The notes under the pieces were generated by a model. That model made no database searches. It was given only the letters and a program-made list of their open reading frames with translations, and was not told the origin of the DNA. Of a stretch of 64,000 nucleotides of DNA, positions 1 to 9,275 are shown one piece after another. A program made the position numbers and the translations under genes. Each line of letters opens with the position of its first letter. The stretch's first letter is position 1. The DNA comes from Roseateles terrae (lineage in GTDB: Bacteria > Pseudomonadota > Gammaproteobacteria > Burkholderiales > Burkholderiaceae_C). The stretch is taken from the NCBI RefSeq assembly GCF_014192155.1, contig NZ_JACHXO010000008.1, forward strand, positions 1 through 64,000, given 5' to 3'.

Positions 1-126
1 TTCATGTCTGCTGCCAACGCAGCACGTCTGTGAACGCAATCAAATCAAAGCTGATTTCATTAAGACTCTACGAATTGGGCGAGCTGCCCTGTCCCCAGAT
101 GGACGCGCAGCTGGCCAACCAGTCAA
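1..126. other. spacer between 23S and 5S rRNA
   Basis: This stretch lies directly upstream of the 5S rRNA and has no open frame of coding character. By position it should be the 23S-5S spacer, but no 23S sequence is recognisable, so the 23S 3' end is presumed to lie left of the window. Confidence 0.5.
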
Positions 127-240
127 GCCTGATGACCATAGCGAGTCGGTCCCACCCCTTCCCATCCCGAACAGGACCGTGAAACGACTCAGCGCCGATG
201 ATAGTGCGGATTCCCGTGTGAAAGTAGGTCATCGTCAGGC
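127..240 (+). rRNA. rrf: 5S ribosomal RNA
   Basis: The sequence reads as a betaproteobacterial 5S rRNA. It has the conserved block CCCATCCCGAACAGGACCGT, the segment GCGCCGATGATAGTG, and the terminal GTGAAAGTAGGTCATCGTC. The 5' end (GCCTGATGAC) pairs with the 3' end (ATCGTCAGGC) to form helix I, which sets both boundaries to within a few bases. A strong intrinsic terminator follows at once, so this is the last gene of an rRNA operon. Confidence 0.95.
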
Positions 241-252
241 TAATAACCCTGC

Positions 253-291
253 AAACCCCCTGAACTCCAGCAGTTCAGGGGGTTTTGCTTT
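253..291 (+). terminator. rRNA operon terminator
   Basis: A 14-bp stem (AAACCCCCTGAACT paired with AGTTCAGGGGGTTT) with a short CCAGC loop runs into a T-rich tract. It sits 12 bases after the 5S rRNA and is a typical rho-independent terminator. Confidence 0.93.
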
Positions 292-497
292 TGGGCGTTT
301 AAAAAGGGGTTTTCTCATTGGCGAAAATGCGGTGAACCCGACGCGTGAGCGCGCGGTGCCATGGTTCCCCATATCCCCCAAAATGATGGATTCAGGGGGG
401 TATTGCAGCCAATATGACTAAAGGCCTGCCCAGCAGGCTCTCCGTCACAGCGACCCAGGGCTAGACTGCGCTGATAAAGACTTCTGCCGGCTGTGTC

Positions 498-3400
498 ATG
501 CGGGACCTGATTCGTTCGCTGCTTCGCTCCAACTTCTCTCGACCGGCCGTCCTCGCCGCCGCGCTGCTTGGCGTGTCGAGCCTTCCAGCACAGGCGATGC
601 AGCTGGCCAAGGTCGTGCCGGAAGGGGAGGTCCGCCAGCTGGCCAATGTGGTGGTGCAGTTCGCCGAGTCGGTCAAGCCCTTGGGCGACCTTCGCGGAGA
701 AGCCCCCGTCACCATCCGCTGCACGCCTGAGGCCGTTGCAGCGGGCGAAGGCCGCTGGACCAACGACAAGGAATGGGTGTTTGATTTCAAACGCCCGCTG
801 CCTTCCGGCGCTCGTTGCGACATCCGTGCCAACGACACTTTCAAGCCGACAGTCCCCGGCGTCTCCAGCACCTGGGTGGGCAAACGCGACTTCAAGTTTT
901 ACGTCTCTGCCCCTTCCGTCGAACGCACCGTCCCGTGGGAAGGCAGCCAGGTCGAAGAAGAGCAGCGTTTCCTGCTGAAACTCTCCGCGGCTGCCAACAA
1001 CAAGACCATCGCCGCTGGCATGTGGTGCGAAACCTCGCAGCTAGGCGAGCGCATCCCGGTGATTCTGGCCTCGGAGGCCGACCGGAATGAGGCGTTGAAG
1101 GCCAACGGCTTCCAGCGAAGCAAAGATTCCTGGGTGCTGGTCAGCTGCCAGCGTCCACTCCCCCCCGGCGGCAAGCTGGGGCTGGTCTGGGGGCCCGGCA
1201 TTGCCTCCTCGGTGGACAGCACCGTCACCACCCGCGGCGAGCAGCGCCTGAACTTCAGCATCCGCGAACCCTTGACGGCTGAATTCAGCTGCGAACGGGA
1301 ACGTGCCAATGCGCCGTGTATTCCGATCCGCCCGATCCGGGTGGAGTTCTCCGAGCCCGTCCCCAAAGACATGGCCATGGCGATCCGCCTTCGCGGCCCG
1401 GATAACAAGCTCTACAGCCCGACCGAAGAGAAGTCCGCTGCGGACGAGGACGACAGCACCAATCGCCGTCGGGTCAGCTTTCCCTTCCCCCTGCCGGAGT
1501 CCTCCACCTTCAAGCTCGAACTGCCCAAGGGGCTGAAGGATGTCAGCGGTCGCCCCCTGTCCAACGCGGCCAGCTTCCCAATGACGCTGCAGACAAGCCA
1601 GGCGCCGCCGCTGGCCAAGTTTGCCGCGGCGCCCTTTGGCATTGTGGAGTGGGACGTGCGCGAACCCAGCCTCGTGCCGCTGACGATGCGCCACGTGCAG
1701 CCGGAGTTGCAGACCGGGGGTCCCGGCAAGGTGCTGATCAAGCGCGTGACGGACGATCTGGAGGTGCTGCGTTGGCTGGCCAAGGTCCGCAAGGCGGTGA
1801 ACAGCGAATGGGAAACCCGCGACAAGCCGATGCTCAAGGGCGACCCCACCGCACAGCCGCTTGAATTGCCCAAGTCGGACAATCCCAAGGCGGAGATGGA
1901 GGTGGTTGGGGTGCCGCTTCGCCAGCCGGGCTACCACATCCTGGAAGTGGCTTCGCCGCGTCTGGGCCAGAGTCTGCTGGAGCCGCCAGCGACGATGTAT
2001 GTCCGCACCGGCGTGCTCGTCACCAATCTCGGCATTCACTTCAAGCTGGGCCGCGATAACAGCCTCGCCTGGGTCACGGCCCTGGACAGCGGACGTCCGG
2101 TCCCAGGCGCGAAAGTGTCGGTCTACGACTGCACCGGCAAACCGATCTGGTCCGGCAAGTCGGATGACAACGGCATTGCCCACATCGATCGCCCGAACCT
2201 GTCGCAAAGCCGGTCCATCGAATGCCTTGGCGACGACGGTCTGTACGTGACCGCCCGCCACACCGCGTCCGGACAAACTGAAGATTTCAGCTTCCTGTTC
2301 ACCAGCTGGAACCGGGGCATTGAAACCTGGCGCTTCAACCTGCCCACCAGCTGGGGCGGCAATGAAACCACCGCCCGCGCCCACACGATCACTGATCGTC
2401 CGCTGCTGCGCCCCGGCGAAAAGCTGTCGATGAAGCATTTCTTCCGGCTGGAAACCCTGCAGGGATTGAACGATGCGCCGCCGAATGAGTTGCCCACCGA
2501 GTTGCGGGTCATCTTCGCCGCGACCGGTGAAGAAGTCTACAAACAGACGCTGAAGTGGCAGGGGACCCGCTACGCGCTCAGCAGCTGGCAGGTGCCTCCC
2601 GGCGCAAAGCTTGGCAGTTACCGGCTGGTGCTGCAGCGGGGCGCCGATGGCCAGCATGGCATGCGCCAATGGGACAGCGGCGGCGTGAAGGTGGATGAGA
2701 TCCGCATCCCCTTGGTCGATGCTCGCCTGCTCCCACCCAAGGCTGCAGCCGCCGGGGCCAAGGAATTCACTTGGGGTGCCCAGCTGAACTACATGTCCGG
2801 CGGCCCGATGGCGCAATCGCCCGTGCAGATCAGCGCCGTGCTGCAGCCCCGGTGGAGCAGCAATCCCGGCTATGAGGAATTCGCTTTTGATCCGCCACAG
2901 ACCTTCGACCCGGACGCCGCCGTCTCCACACGGAATGCGGACGGCGACGAAGGGGATGGCGACGACGCCGAAACCTCCGACCCCGGCAACCGTGAACTGC
3001 TGGTTGACAAGCTTGCGGTGCAGACCGACAAGAAGGGGGCAGCGCAATTCCGCATCCCGCTCAAGGCCCCGGTGACCCGTCCGTCCGAGCTGCGCGTGGA
3101 ACTGACCTATCGCGATCCCGACGGCTCCTCACACACCCGCTCCAGCTCGCAGGTGCTGTGGCCCGCCGATCTGCAGGTCGGCGTGCGCGCCCCCACCTGG
3201 ACCACCCGCGCCCAGAGCCTGCCGATCCAGACGGTGATCATGGATACCGAGGGCAAGCCCATCGCGGGCCGTTCGGTCGTGGTCACGGCACGCCAGATCA
3301 TCACCGTGAGCACACGCAAACGCCTGGTGGGTGGCTTCTATGCCTATGAGCAAAAGCGCACCATCAAGGAACTGGGCGAGATCTGCAAGACCACCTCCGA

Positions 3401-6308
3401 CGCGCTGGGCCTGGCCCGCTGCGAAGTCAAGATCGAGCAGTCCGGACAGGTGGAACTGATCGCCACCGCGACCGACGGCAACGGCCGCAAGAGCCTGGCC
3501 GCGCGTCCGGTCTGGGTGCACAGCGGCAGTGAACTCTGGTTCTCGCAGGAGAACGACGACCGCATCGACGTCATTCCTGACCGCCGCCGCTGGGAGCCGG
3601 GCGACACGGCCCGTTTCCAGGTCCGCATGCCTTATCGCGATGCGATGGCGCTGATCACGGTCGAGCGGGAAGGGCTGGTCTACAGCCAGGTCCAGCGTCT
3701 GTCCGGACGCGATCCCTGGGTCGAAGTGAAGATCGACAAGGACTGGGCGCCGAACGCCTTCGTGGGCGTCACCGTGGTGCGCGGCCGCCTGCACGACGTG
3801 CCCTGGTATTCGTTCTTTACCTGGGGATGGCGGGACCCTGGATCCTGGTGGCGCGCCTGGCGTGCGTCGGGCGACTACCAGCCTCCCACCGCCATGGTGG
3901 ACCTGGCCAAACCGTCGTTCAAGATGGGCATGGCGGCCATCGAAGTCGGCCGCGCCAAACATGAACTGAAGGTGGAGGTGCTGCCGCAGCAGGCCCAATA
4001 CGGTGTGCGTCAGTCGGCGCAGGTGAAGGTGCGGGTGACGCAGGACGGACAACCGGTGCCGGACGCTCAGTTGGCATTTGCGGCGGTGGACGAAGGCCTG
4101 CTGACCCTGTCCCCGAACGGCAGCTGGAAGTTGCTGGACCACCTGTTGCAGCAGCGTCCGTGGATGGTGGGCACCTCCACCGCCCACAGCGAAATCATCG
4201 GCCGCCGTCACTATGGCCGCAAAGCCGTCGCGGCTGGTGGGGGCGGAGGATTTGCCACGCGGGAGCTGTTCGACACGCTCCTCACCTGGCAGCCTGCCGT
4301 CACCCTCAATGCCCAGGGCGAAGCCGTGGTGCAGGTGCCACTGAACGACTCGCTCACCCGCTTCCGACTGGTGGCGATCGCTGACGCACCCGGCCAGCGT
4401 TTTGGGACGGGCGAGAACAGCATCGCCGTCAGTCAGGATCTCCAGCTGCTGTCGGGCTTGCCACCACTGGCGCGTGAGAACGACCGCATGGAGGCAATGC
4501 TCACCGTGCGCAACACCACCAGCCGTTCGATGACGCTGGCCCTGTCGCTCAAGGGCGTGGCCACGCTCGAGAGCGGTGACCAGCCGATCCCGCCGCAGAC
4601 CCGTCAACTGACCCTGGCCGCCGGAGGGGCGGAAGTCGTCAGCTGGCCGGTGGTCATTCCGGAGGGGGCTCAGCGCATCAGTTGGGAGGCGCAGGCGCAG
4701 GAGCAGGGCACCGGAGGCGCCAAGGATGCAATGAAGGCGGTGCAGAAGGTCGAGCCGGCCCTGCCGCTGCGCGTGCTGCAAGCCACCTTGCGCCAGCTGG
4801 ACGGCCCGCTGTCGCTGCCGGTTTCCGCGCCGGCCGATGCCTTGCCGCCGCAAGGCGTCAAACGCGGCGGCATTCAGGTGGGCCTGCAGCCTCGGCTGTC
4901 CAGCGCGCTGCCAGGCATCCGGCGGTTCTTCGTGAACTATCCGTTCAACTGCCTGGAGCAGCAGACGTCCAAATACATCGCCCTGCATGACGACACCGCA
5001 TGGACCACGCTGATGGGCCAGCTGTCGAGTTACCAGGATCGTGACGGACTGCTGGGCTACTACCCGCTGTCCGCCACCTACAACCAGGGCAGCGATGTGC
5101 TGACCGCCTACGTCCTCAGCGTGGCGAAGGAGTCCGGCCGCAGCCTGCCCGATGCGGCCCAGACGCGTGCCCTCGAGGGTCTGGCCGCGTTTGTGGAAGG
5201 ACGCATCGCGCGCCAGCACTGGTCCCCGCGGCCGGATGACGAGCCGCGCCGCGTGGGCGCATTGGCGGCGCTGGCCCGCTATGGCCGTGCCACCAGTCGT
5301 CAGCTCGCCACTGTCGACGCCACCCGTCTGCCGACCTGGCCCACGGCCGCCGTGATCGACTGGCTGGTGATCCAGCAGCGGCAGCCCGCATCCCCGCAAC
5401 GCGACGCTCAACTGGCCGCGGCCCAGAACCAGCTGCGCGCCCGGATGAGCTACGCCGGCAGCACGCTGCGTTTTGTGAATGAGGACACCGACGCCTGGTG
5501 GTGGCTGATGGACAGCGGGGACAGCAATGCGGCCCGCCTGCTGATGGCCGTGATGAATGACCCCACCTGGAAGGACGAAATTCCCCGCATCGTGACCGGT
5601 GCGCTGGCCCGTCAGGACCGTGGCGCCTGGTACAACACGACCGCCAACCTCTGGGGCGCGCTGGCGCTGGAGCGGTTCGGCAACGTGTTCGAGTCCAGGT
5701 CGGTGACGGGCAGGACCGACGCGGCGCTGGGCGGCCAGAAAGCGTCACTGGACTGGTCGGCGTCACCGAAGGGCGGCCAGCTGGCCCTGCCGTGGCCAGC
5801 CAGCGGCAGTGGTCCGCTGAGCCTGACCCAGGCGGGCGACGGCCGGCCCTGGGTGACCGTGCAGGCGCTGGCGGCCGTCCCGTTGCGGGCGCCGCTGTCG
5901 GCGGGCTACACCATCAAACGCAGCATCGTCCCGGTCTCGCAGAAGGCGGCGCCGGCGTGGACGCGCGGCGACGTGATGCGGGTGCGTCTGGAAGTGGAAG
6001 CGGCGGCCGACATGTCCTGGGTGGTGGTCAGCGACCCGCTGCCGACCGGCGCGGCGGTCGTCACCGACACCATCGAAGCGGACGGCGAGCGCGCGGAAGG
6101 ACAGGCCTGGCCCAGCTATATCGAGCGCAGTTTCTCGGCCTGGCGCGGCTACTTCGAATACCTGCCGCAAGGCCGCCATGTCTTTGAATACACGGTGCGA
6201 CTGAACAATGCCGGCCGTTTCCAGATGCCTTCGACCCGCGTCGAAGCGATGTATGCGCCGGACCGTTTTGGCGAGGCGCCCAATGCCACGATGGAGGTGG
6301 CGCCGTGA
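498..6308 (+). CDS. bacterial alpha-2-macroglobulin (YfhM/MagD-like)
   Basis: The 1936-residue product is a large envelope protein of the bacterial alpha-2-macroglobulin family, thought to trap foreign proteases in the periplasm. It opens with a signal peptide (hydrophobic residues about 15-32, then LPAQA) and lacks the lipobox Cys found in Escherichia coli YfhM, so it is probably a soluble periplasmic protein. The thioester motif CLEQ is intact at residues 1485-1488 within a YPFNCLEQQTSKY context. It carries the MG-type beta domains, an acidic low-complexity stretch near residues 810-840 (DGDEGDGDDAETSD), and the C-terminal receptor-like domain. It ends in a GTGA overlap with pbpC, the usual partner: PBP1C is thought to repair peptidoglycan after damage while this protein blocks proteases. 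No strong ribosome site precedes the start. Confidence 0.93.
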   Translation: MRDLIRSLLRSNFSRPAVLAAALLGVSSLPAQAMQLAKVVPEGEVRQLANVVVQFAESVKPLGDLRGEAPVTIRCTPEAVAAGEGRWTNDKEWVFDFKRPLPSGARCDIRANDTFKPTVPGVSSTWVGKRDFKFYVSAPSVERTVPWEGSQVEEEQRFLLKLSAAANNKTIAAGMWCETSQLGERIPVILASEADRNEALKANGFQRSKDSWVLVSCQRPLPPGGKLGLVWGPGIASSVDSTVTTRGEQRLNFSIREPLTAEFSCERERANAPCIPIRPIRVEFSEPVPKDMAMAIRLRGPDNKLYSPTEEKSAADEDDSTNRRRVSFPFPLPESSTFKLELPKGLKDVSGRPLSNAASFPMTLQTSQAPPLAKFAAAPFGIVEWDVREPSLVPLTMRHVQPELQTGGPGKVLIKRVTDDLEVLRWLAKVRKAVNSEWETRDKPMLKGDPTAQPLELPKSDNPKAEMEVVGVPLRQPGYHILEVASPRLGQSLLEPPATMYVRTGVLVTNLGIHFKLGRDNSLAWVTALDSGRPVPGAKVSVYDCTGKPIWSGKSDDNGIAHIDRPNLSQSRSIECLGDDGLYVTARHTASGQTEDFSFLFTSWNRGIETWRFNLPTSWGGNETTARAHTITDRPLLRPGEKLSMKHFFRLETLQGLNDAPPNELPTELRVIFAATGEEVYKQTLKWQGTRYALSSWQVPPGAKLGSYRLVLQRGADGQHGMRQWDSGGVKVDEIRIPLVDARLLPPKAAAAGAKEFTWGAQLNYMSGGPMAQSPVQISAVLQPRWSSNPGYEEFAFDPPQTFDPDAAVSTRNADGDEGDGDDAETSDPGNRELLVDKLAVQTDKKGAAQFRIPLKAPVTRPSELRVELTYRDPDGSSHTRSSSQVLWPADLQVGVRAPTWTTRAQSLPIQTVIMDTEGKPIAGRSVVVTARQIITVSTRKRLVGGFYAYEQKRTIKELGEICKTTSDALGLARCEVKIEQSGQVELIATATDGNGRKSLAARPVWVHSGSELWFSQENDDRIDVIPDRRRWEPGDTARFQVRMPYRDAMALITVEREGLVYSQVQRLSGRDPWVEVKIDKDWAPNAFVGVTVVRGRLHDVPWYSFFTWGWRDPGSWWRAWRASGDYQPPTAMVDLAKPSFKMGMAAIEVGRAKHELKVEVLPQQAQYGVRQSAQVKVRVTQDGQPVPDAQLAFAAVDEGLLTLSPNGSWKLLDHLLQQRPWMVGTSTAHSEIIGRRHYGRKAVAAGGGGGFATRELFDTLLTWQPAVTLNAQGEAVVQVPLNDSLTRFRLVAIADAPGQRFGTGENSIAVSQDLQLLSGLPPLARENDRMEAMLTVRNTTSRSMTLALSLKGVATLESGDQPIPPQTRQLTLAAGGAEVVSWPVVIPEGAQRISWEAQAQEQGTGGAKDAMKAVQKVEPALPLRVLQATLRQLDGPLSLPVSAPADALPPQGVKRGGIQVGLQPRLSSALPGIRRFFVNYPFNCLEQQTSKYIALHDDTAWTTLMGQLSSYQDRDGLLGYYPLSATYNQGSDVLTAYVLSVAKESGRSLPDAAQTRALEGLAAFVEGRIARQHWSPRPDDEPRRVGALAALARYGRATSRQLATVDATRLPTWPTAAVIDWLVIQQRQPASPQRDAQLAAAQNQLRARMSYAGSTLRFVNEDTDAWWWLMDSGDSNAARLLMAVMNDPTWKDEIPRIVTGALARQDRGAWYNTTANLWGALALERFGNVFESRSVTGRTDAALGGQKASLDWSASPKGGQLALPWPASGSGPLSLTQAGDGRPWVTVQALAAVPLRAPLSAGYTIKRSIVPVSQKAAPAWTRGDVMRVRLEVEAAADMSWVVVSDPLPTGAAVVTDTIEADGERAEGQAWPSYIERSFSAWRGYFEYLPQGRHVFEYTVRLNNAGRFQMPSTRVEAMYAPDRFGEAPNATMEVAP

Positions 6309-8605
6309 CAAGGGGAGGGCGGGCCGTGCCAGCGCGACTGGCCGGCTGGCCCGCGCTGCTGCTCACAGCGGCGCTGATCGGGGGATCACCGTCCGCAGGT
6401 GCTGCGGACCTTCCGGCGTTTTCGCAGGTCCGCACCCAGCACCGCGTCTCTGACTTCGTTTTGCTGGATCGGCGGGGCGAGCCGCTGCAGGGAGCGCGCC
6501 TGGACCCTCGCCGACGTGCGCTGGCCTGGGTGGCGCTGAAGGACATGTCTCCGGCCCTGTTGCGGGCGATGCTGCTGTCGGAAGACCAGCGCTTTTACGA
6601 GCACAGCGGCGTGGACTGGTCTGCCGTCGCCAGCAGCGCCTGGGGCAACTTGTGGAACAGCCGCACCCGGGGCGCTTCCACCGTCACGATGCAGCTCGCA
6701 GGGCTGCTCGATGAAGACCTGGCCCAGCGCGGCGGCCGCAGTGTGACGCAGAAGCTGGGACAGGCCTGGGTGGCCGGCCGCCTGGAAAAGCGTTGGACCA
6801 AGGCACAGATCCTGGAGGCTTATCTCAACCTGGTGCCGCTGCGCGGCGAATTGGTCGGCGTGCCGGCCGCCGCGCAGACCTTGTTTGGCAAACGTCCCGC
6901 TGGTCTGGACGCGCGGGAATCCGCGCTGCTGGCGGCGATGCTGCGCGGCCCCAATGCCAGTCAAGCGCGGCTGACCGATCGCGCCTGTGCCCTGCTGAAG
7001 GCGATGAACGAGCGCTGTGACGGGCTGGATGATGAGCTTGGTGCGGTGCTGGCCCGCAAGCCGCTGCAGTGGGATGACGCGCCGCAATGGGCGCCTCACT
7101 ATGCACGGCTCGCCTTGCGGCCTGACGGTCCGCCGACGCAGCGCAGCACGCTCGACGGCCGCATCCAGCGGCTGGCGGTGGCGTCGCTGGGCCGTCAGCT
7201 GGGGGAGCTGCAGGAGCGAGGGGTCGAAGACGGCGCGGTGGTGGTGCTGGACAACGCCACGGGCGAGGTCCGGGCGTGGGTGGGATCGAGCGGCCAGCGG
7301 TCCGAAGCGGCCCAGGTGGACCATGTGCTGTCGCGTCGTCAGCCGGGGTCTGCGCTCAAGCCGTTTGTGTACGAGCTGGCTCTCGAGCGGCGGTTGATCA
7401 CGGCGGCCAGCCTGCTGGATGACACGCCTGCCCAGATTCCGACAGGGGCAGGCGTCTACCTGCCGCAGAACTACGACAAGCACTATCGCGGCTGGGTCAG
7501 CGCGCGGGCGGCTCTTGGCAACAGCATCAATGTGCCCGCCGTCCGGCTGGGCCTGATGCTGACGCCCGAAGCCGTCTTTGAGCGGCTCAATGCATTGGGC
7601 CTGCAGTTGCCGGAGACGGGGGGGTTCTACGGGCCATCGCTGGCCCTGGGCAGTGCGGACGTGACCTTGCTGGCGCTGACCAATGCCTACCGCGCGCTGG
7701 CCAACGGCGGGGTCTACAGCGAGGTGCCCTTGCCGGGGGCCTTGTCCGATCCCGCGAAGGGCGGCCCCGCCGCAGCAACCGCTGCCAAGGCCGCGGCGCC
7801 TGCCGCTGGCCCCTCCGCACGCTCCCGCTTCAGCTCAACCACCTCCACCACGAACATCACCGCTACCAGTGCCTCCGCCACTGCCCCGCGGCGCGTCGCC
7901 GACGCCCGCGCCAGCTTCGTCATTGCCGACATCCTGTCCGACAACAATGCCCGCGCCATCACCTTCGGCCTGACGAGCGCCCTGGCGCTGCCCTTCCCGG
8001 CCGCGGTGAAGACGGGCACCAGCAAGGACATGCGCGACAACTGGTGCGTCGGCTGGTCATCGCGCTACACCGTCGGCGTCTGGGTCGGCAACTCCAACGG
8101 CTCGGCCATGCAGCAGGTCTCCGGTGTCAGCGGGGCCGCACCGGTCTGGCGGGATGTGATGCTGGCTCTGCATGCGGGTGCGCCCGGGCAGCCGTTCCAG
8201 CCCCCCCCTGGCCTGGTCCACCAGCCGGTCCGGTTCGATGCCGGCCGCGAGCCGCCGCGGCAGGAGTATTTCCTGGCCGGCACCGAACAGAGCCAGCTTC
8301 GCGCCGCCGGCACGCCGGTCAGCATCACCAATCCTGCGCCCGGGGCGATCTACGCCCTGGATCCGGACATTCCGCCCGCCCATCAGCGCCTGCGTTTCCA
8401 GCACCAGGGCGCGCTGGGCGCCGCCGGCCCCGCCCGCTGGCGCCTTGATGGACGGCCGCTGGGGCAGGGCGGCAGCGTGGACTGGATGCCGATGCCCGGC
8501 CGCCACGAACTGCAGCTGCTGGATGCCAAGGGCCGCGAATTGCAACGCGTGACATTCGAGGTGCGCGGTGCCTCCATCCGCCCGGGCCGCAAGTCAAGCC
8601 TTTGA
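6305..8605 (+). CDS. pbpC: penicillin-binding protein 1C
   Basis: This is a bifunctional peptidoglycan glycosyltransferase/transpeptidase of 766 residues, starting at a GTG that overlaps the stop codon of the macroglobulin gene. An N-terminal hydrophobic segment (residues 14-33) anchors or exports it. The GT51 domain shows the catalytic Glu at residue 93 in LSEDQRFYEHSG. The transpeptidase domain has the active serine at residue 349 (PGSALKPF) and the KTGTS box at residue 569. The C-terminal 100 or so residues match the BiPBP_C beta domain. Unusually, an Ala/Ser/Thr-rich insert of about 50 residues (near residues 485-535) sits between the ALANGG strand and the KTGTS box. The pairing with the macroglobulin gene is the classical yfhM-pbpC arrangement. 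Confidence 0.95.
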   Translation: MTRGGRAVPARLAGWPALLLTAALIGGSPSAGAADLPAFSQVRTQHRVSDFVLLDRRGEPLQGARLDPRRRALAWVALKDMSPALLRAMLLSEDQRFYEHSGVDWSAVASSAWGNLWNSRTRGASTVTMQLAGLLDEDLAQRGGRSVTQKLGQAWVAGRLEKRWTKAQILEAYLNLVPLRGELVGVPAAAQTLFGKRPAGLDARESALLAAMLRGPNASQARLTDRACALLKAMNERCDGLDDELGAVLARKPLQWDDAPQWAPHYARLALRPDGPPTQRSTLDGRIQRLAVASLGRQLGELQERGVEDGAVVVLDNATGEVRAWVGSSGQRSEAAQVDHVLSRRQPGSALKPFVYELALERRLITAASLLDDTPAQIPTGAGVYLPQNYDKHYRGWVSARAALGNSINVPAVRLGLMLTPEAVFERLNALGLQLPETGGFYGPSLALGSADVTLLALTNAYRALANGGVYSEVPLPGALSDPAKGGPAAATAAKAAAPAAGPSARSRFSSTTSTTNITATSASATAPRRVADARASFVIADILSDNNARAITFGLTSALALPFPAAVKTGTSKDMRDNWCVGWSSRYTVGVWVGNSNGSAMQQVSGVSGAAPVWRDVMLALHAGAPGQPFQPPPGLVHQPVRFDAGREPPRQEYFLAGTEQSQLRAAGTPVSITNPAPGAIYALDPDIPPAHQRLRFQHQGALGAAGPARWRLDGRPLGQGGSVDWMPMPGRHELQLLDAKGRELQRVTFEVRGASIRPGRKSSL

Positions 8606-8691
8606 AGACGCATTTCGTCGCGCGTCTCTGGCATGTCTTTCCCTGACTTTCGATACTCCCTTTCGCCGCTACCATTGGCCAGAGGAAGCTC

Positions 8692-9018
8692 ATGAGTCGC
8701 CATCCCCGTCTGTCCTTGAAGACCACCGTTCGCCTGCTGGGGCCTGCCCTGCTGGGCCTGTCGCTGCTGCTCCCCATGGCGCCGGCGCAAGCCAGTGAGG
8801 TGGTCAAGCTGGCGCGGCTGCTCATCACCGGCAAGCGCCAGCCCAGCAAGCCGCCAGTGGCGCCGCAGTCGGGCACCTCCGACCGTGGGGGCTCCACCGA
8901 TGCGCCGGGTCCCCAGAGCAAATACACCGACGCGGAGGCCCCCGTCCAACAGGCGCATGTGGTGACCGAACGCCGTGGGACCTCCGACACCACCGCCACC
9001 ATGTCGATGGGCGACTGA
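8692..9018 (+). CDS. small exported protein of unknown function
   Basis: I do not recognise the family. The 108-residue product has a clear signal peptide (basic start, hydrophobic core LLGPALLGLSLLL, cleavage near APAQA-SE). The mature part is about 75 residues, Pro/Ser/Thr-rich and probably disordered, with no cysteine. AGGAAG lies 6 bases before the ATG. The gene follows pbpC by 86 bp on the same strand and could be co-transcribed. A role in the envelope is possible but is only inferred from position and export. Confidence 0.6.
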   Translation: MSRHPRLSLKTTVRLLGPALLGLSLLLPMAPAQASEVVKLARLLITGKRQPSKPPVAPQSGTSDRGGSTDAPGPQSKYTDAEAPVQQAHVVTERRGTSDTTATMSMGD

Positions 9019-9275
9019 CGCTCGCCAATACGCCACGCTGGCCGTCGCAGCGCTGCAACAGATCCGCCGATCGCTGGCACCGCGTCCGCACCTTCCGTGT
9101 GCCGCGGACGCCCCACCGAGTGTCATTCCCGCCTCACCGCGGTGCTGTCGTGATGACGGTGTGCGGTAAGTCACCGAGCCCCTTCCAATCACCGGTCTTC
9201 CCCTCCTGACAGCAACAGATTGCAACGCCACACTGCGCTGCTTTCGCCCCACAAGGGCCGCTTGAGGATCCCGGA

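Noticed and set aside
461-895. Long minus-strand frames across the macroglobulin gene (also 1041-3047 and 3129-5411).
   Set aside because: They are antisense shadows of a high-GC gene, with Arg/Gly/His-rich composition, no domain and no ribosome site.
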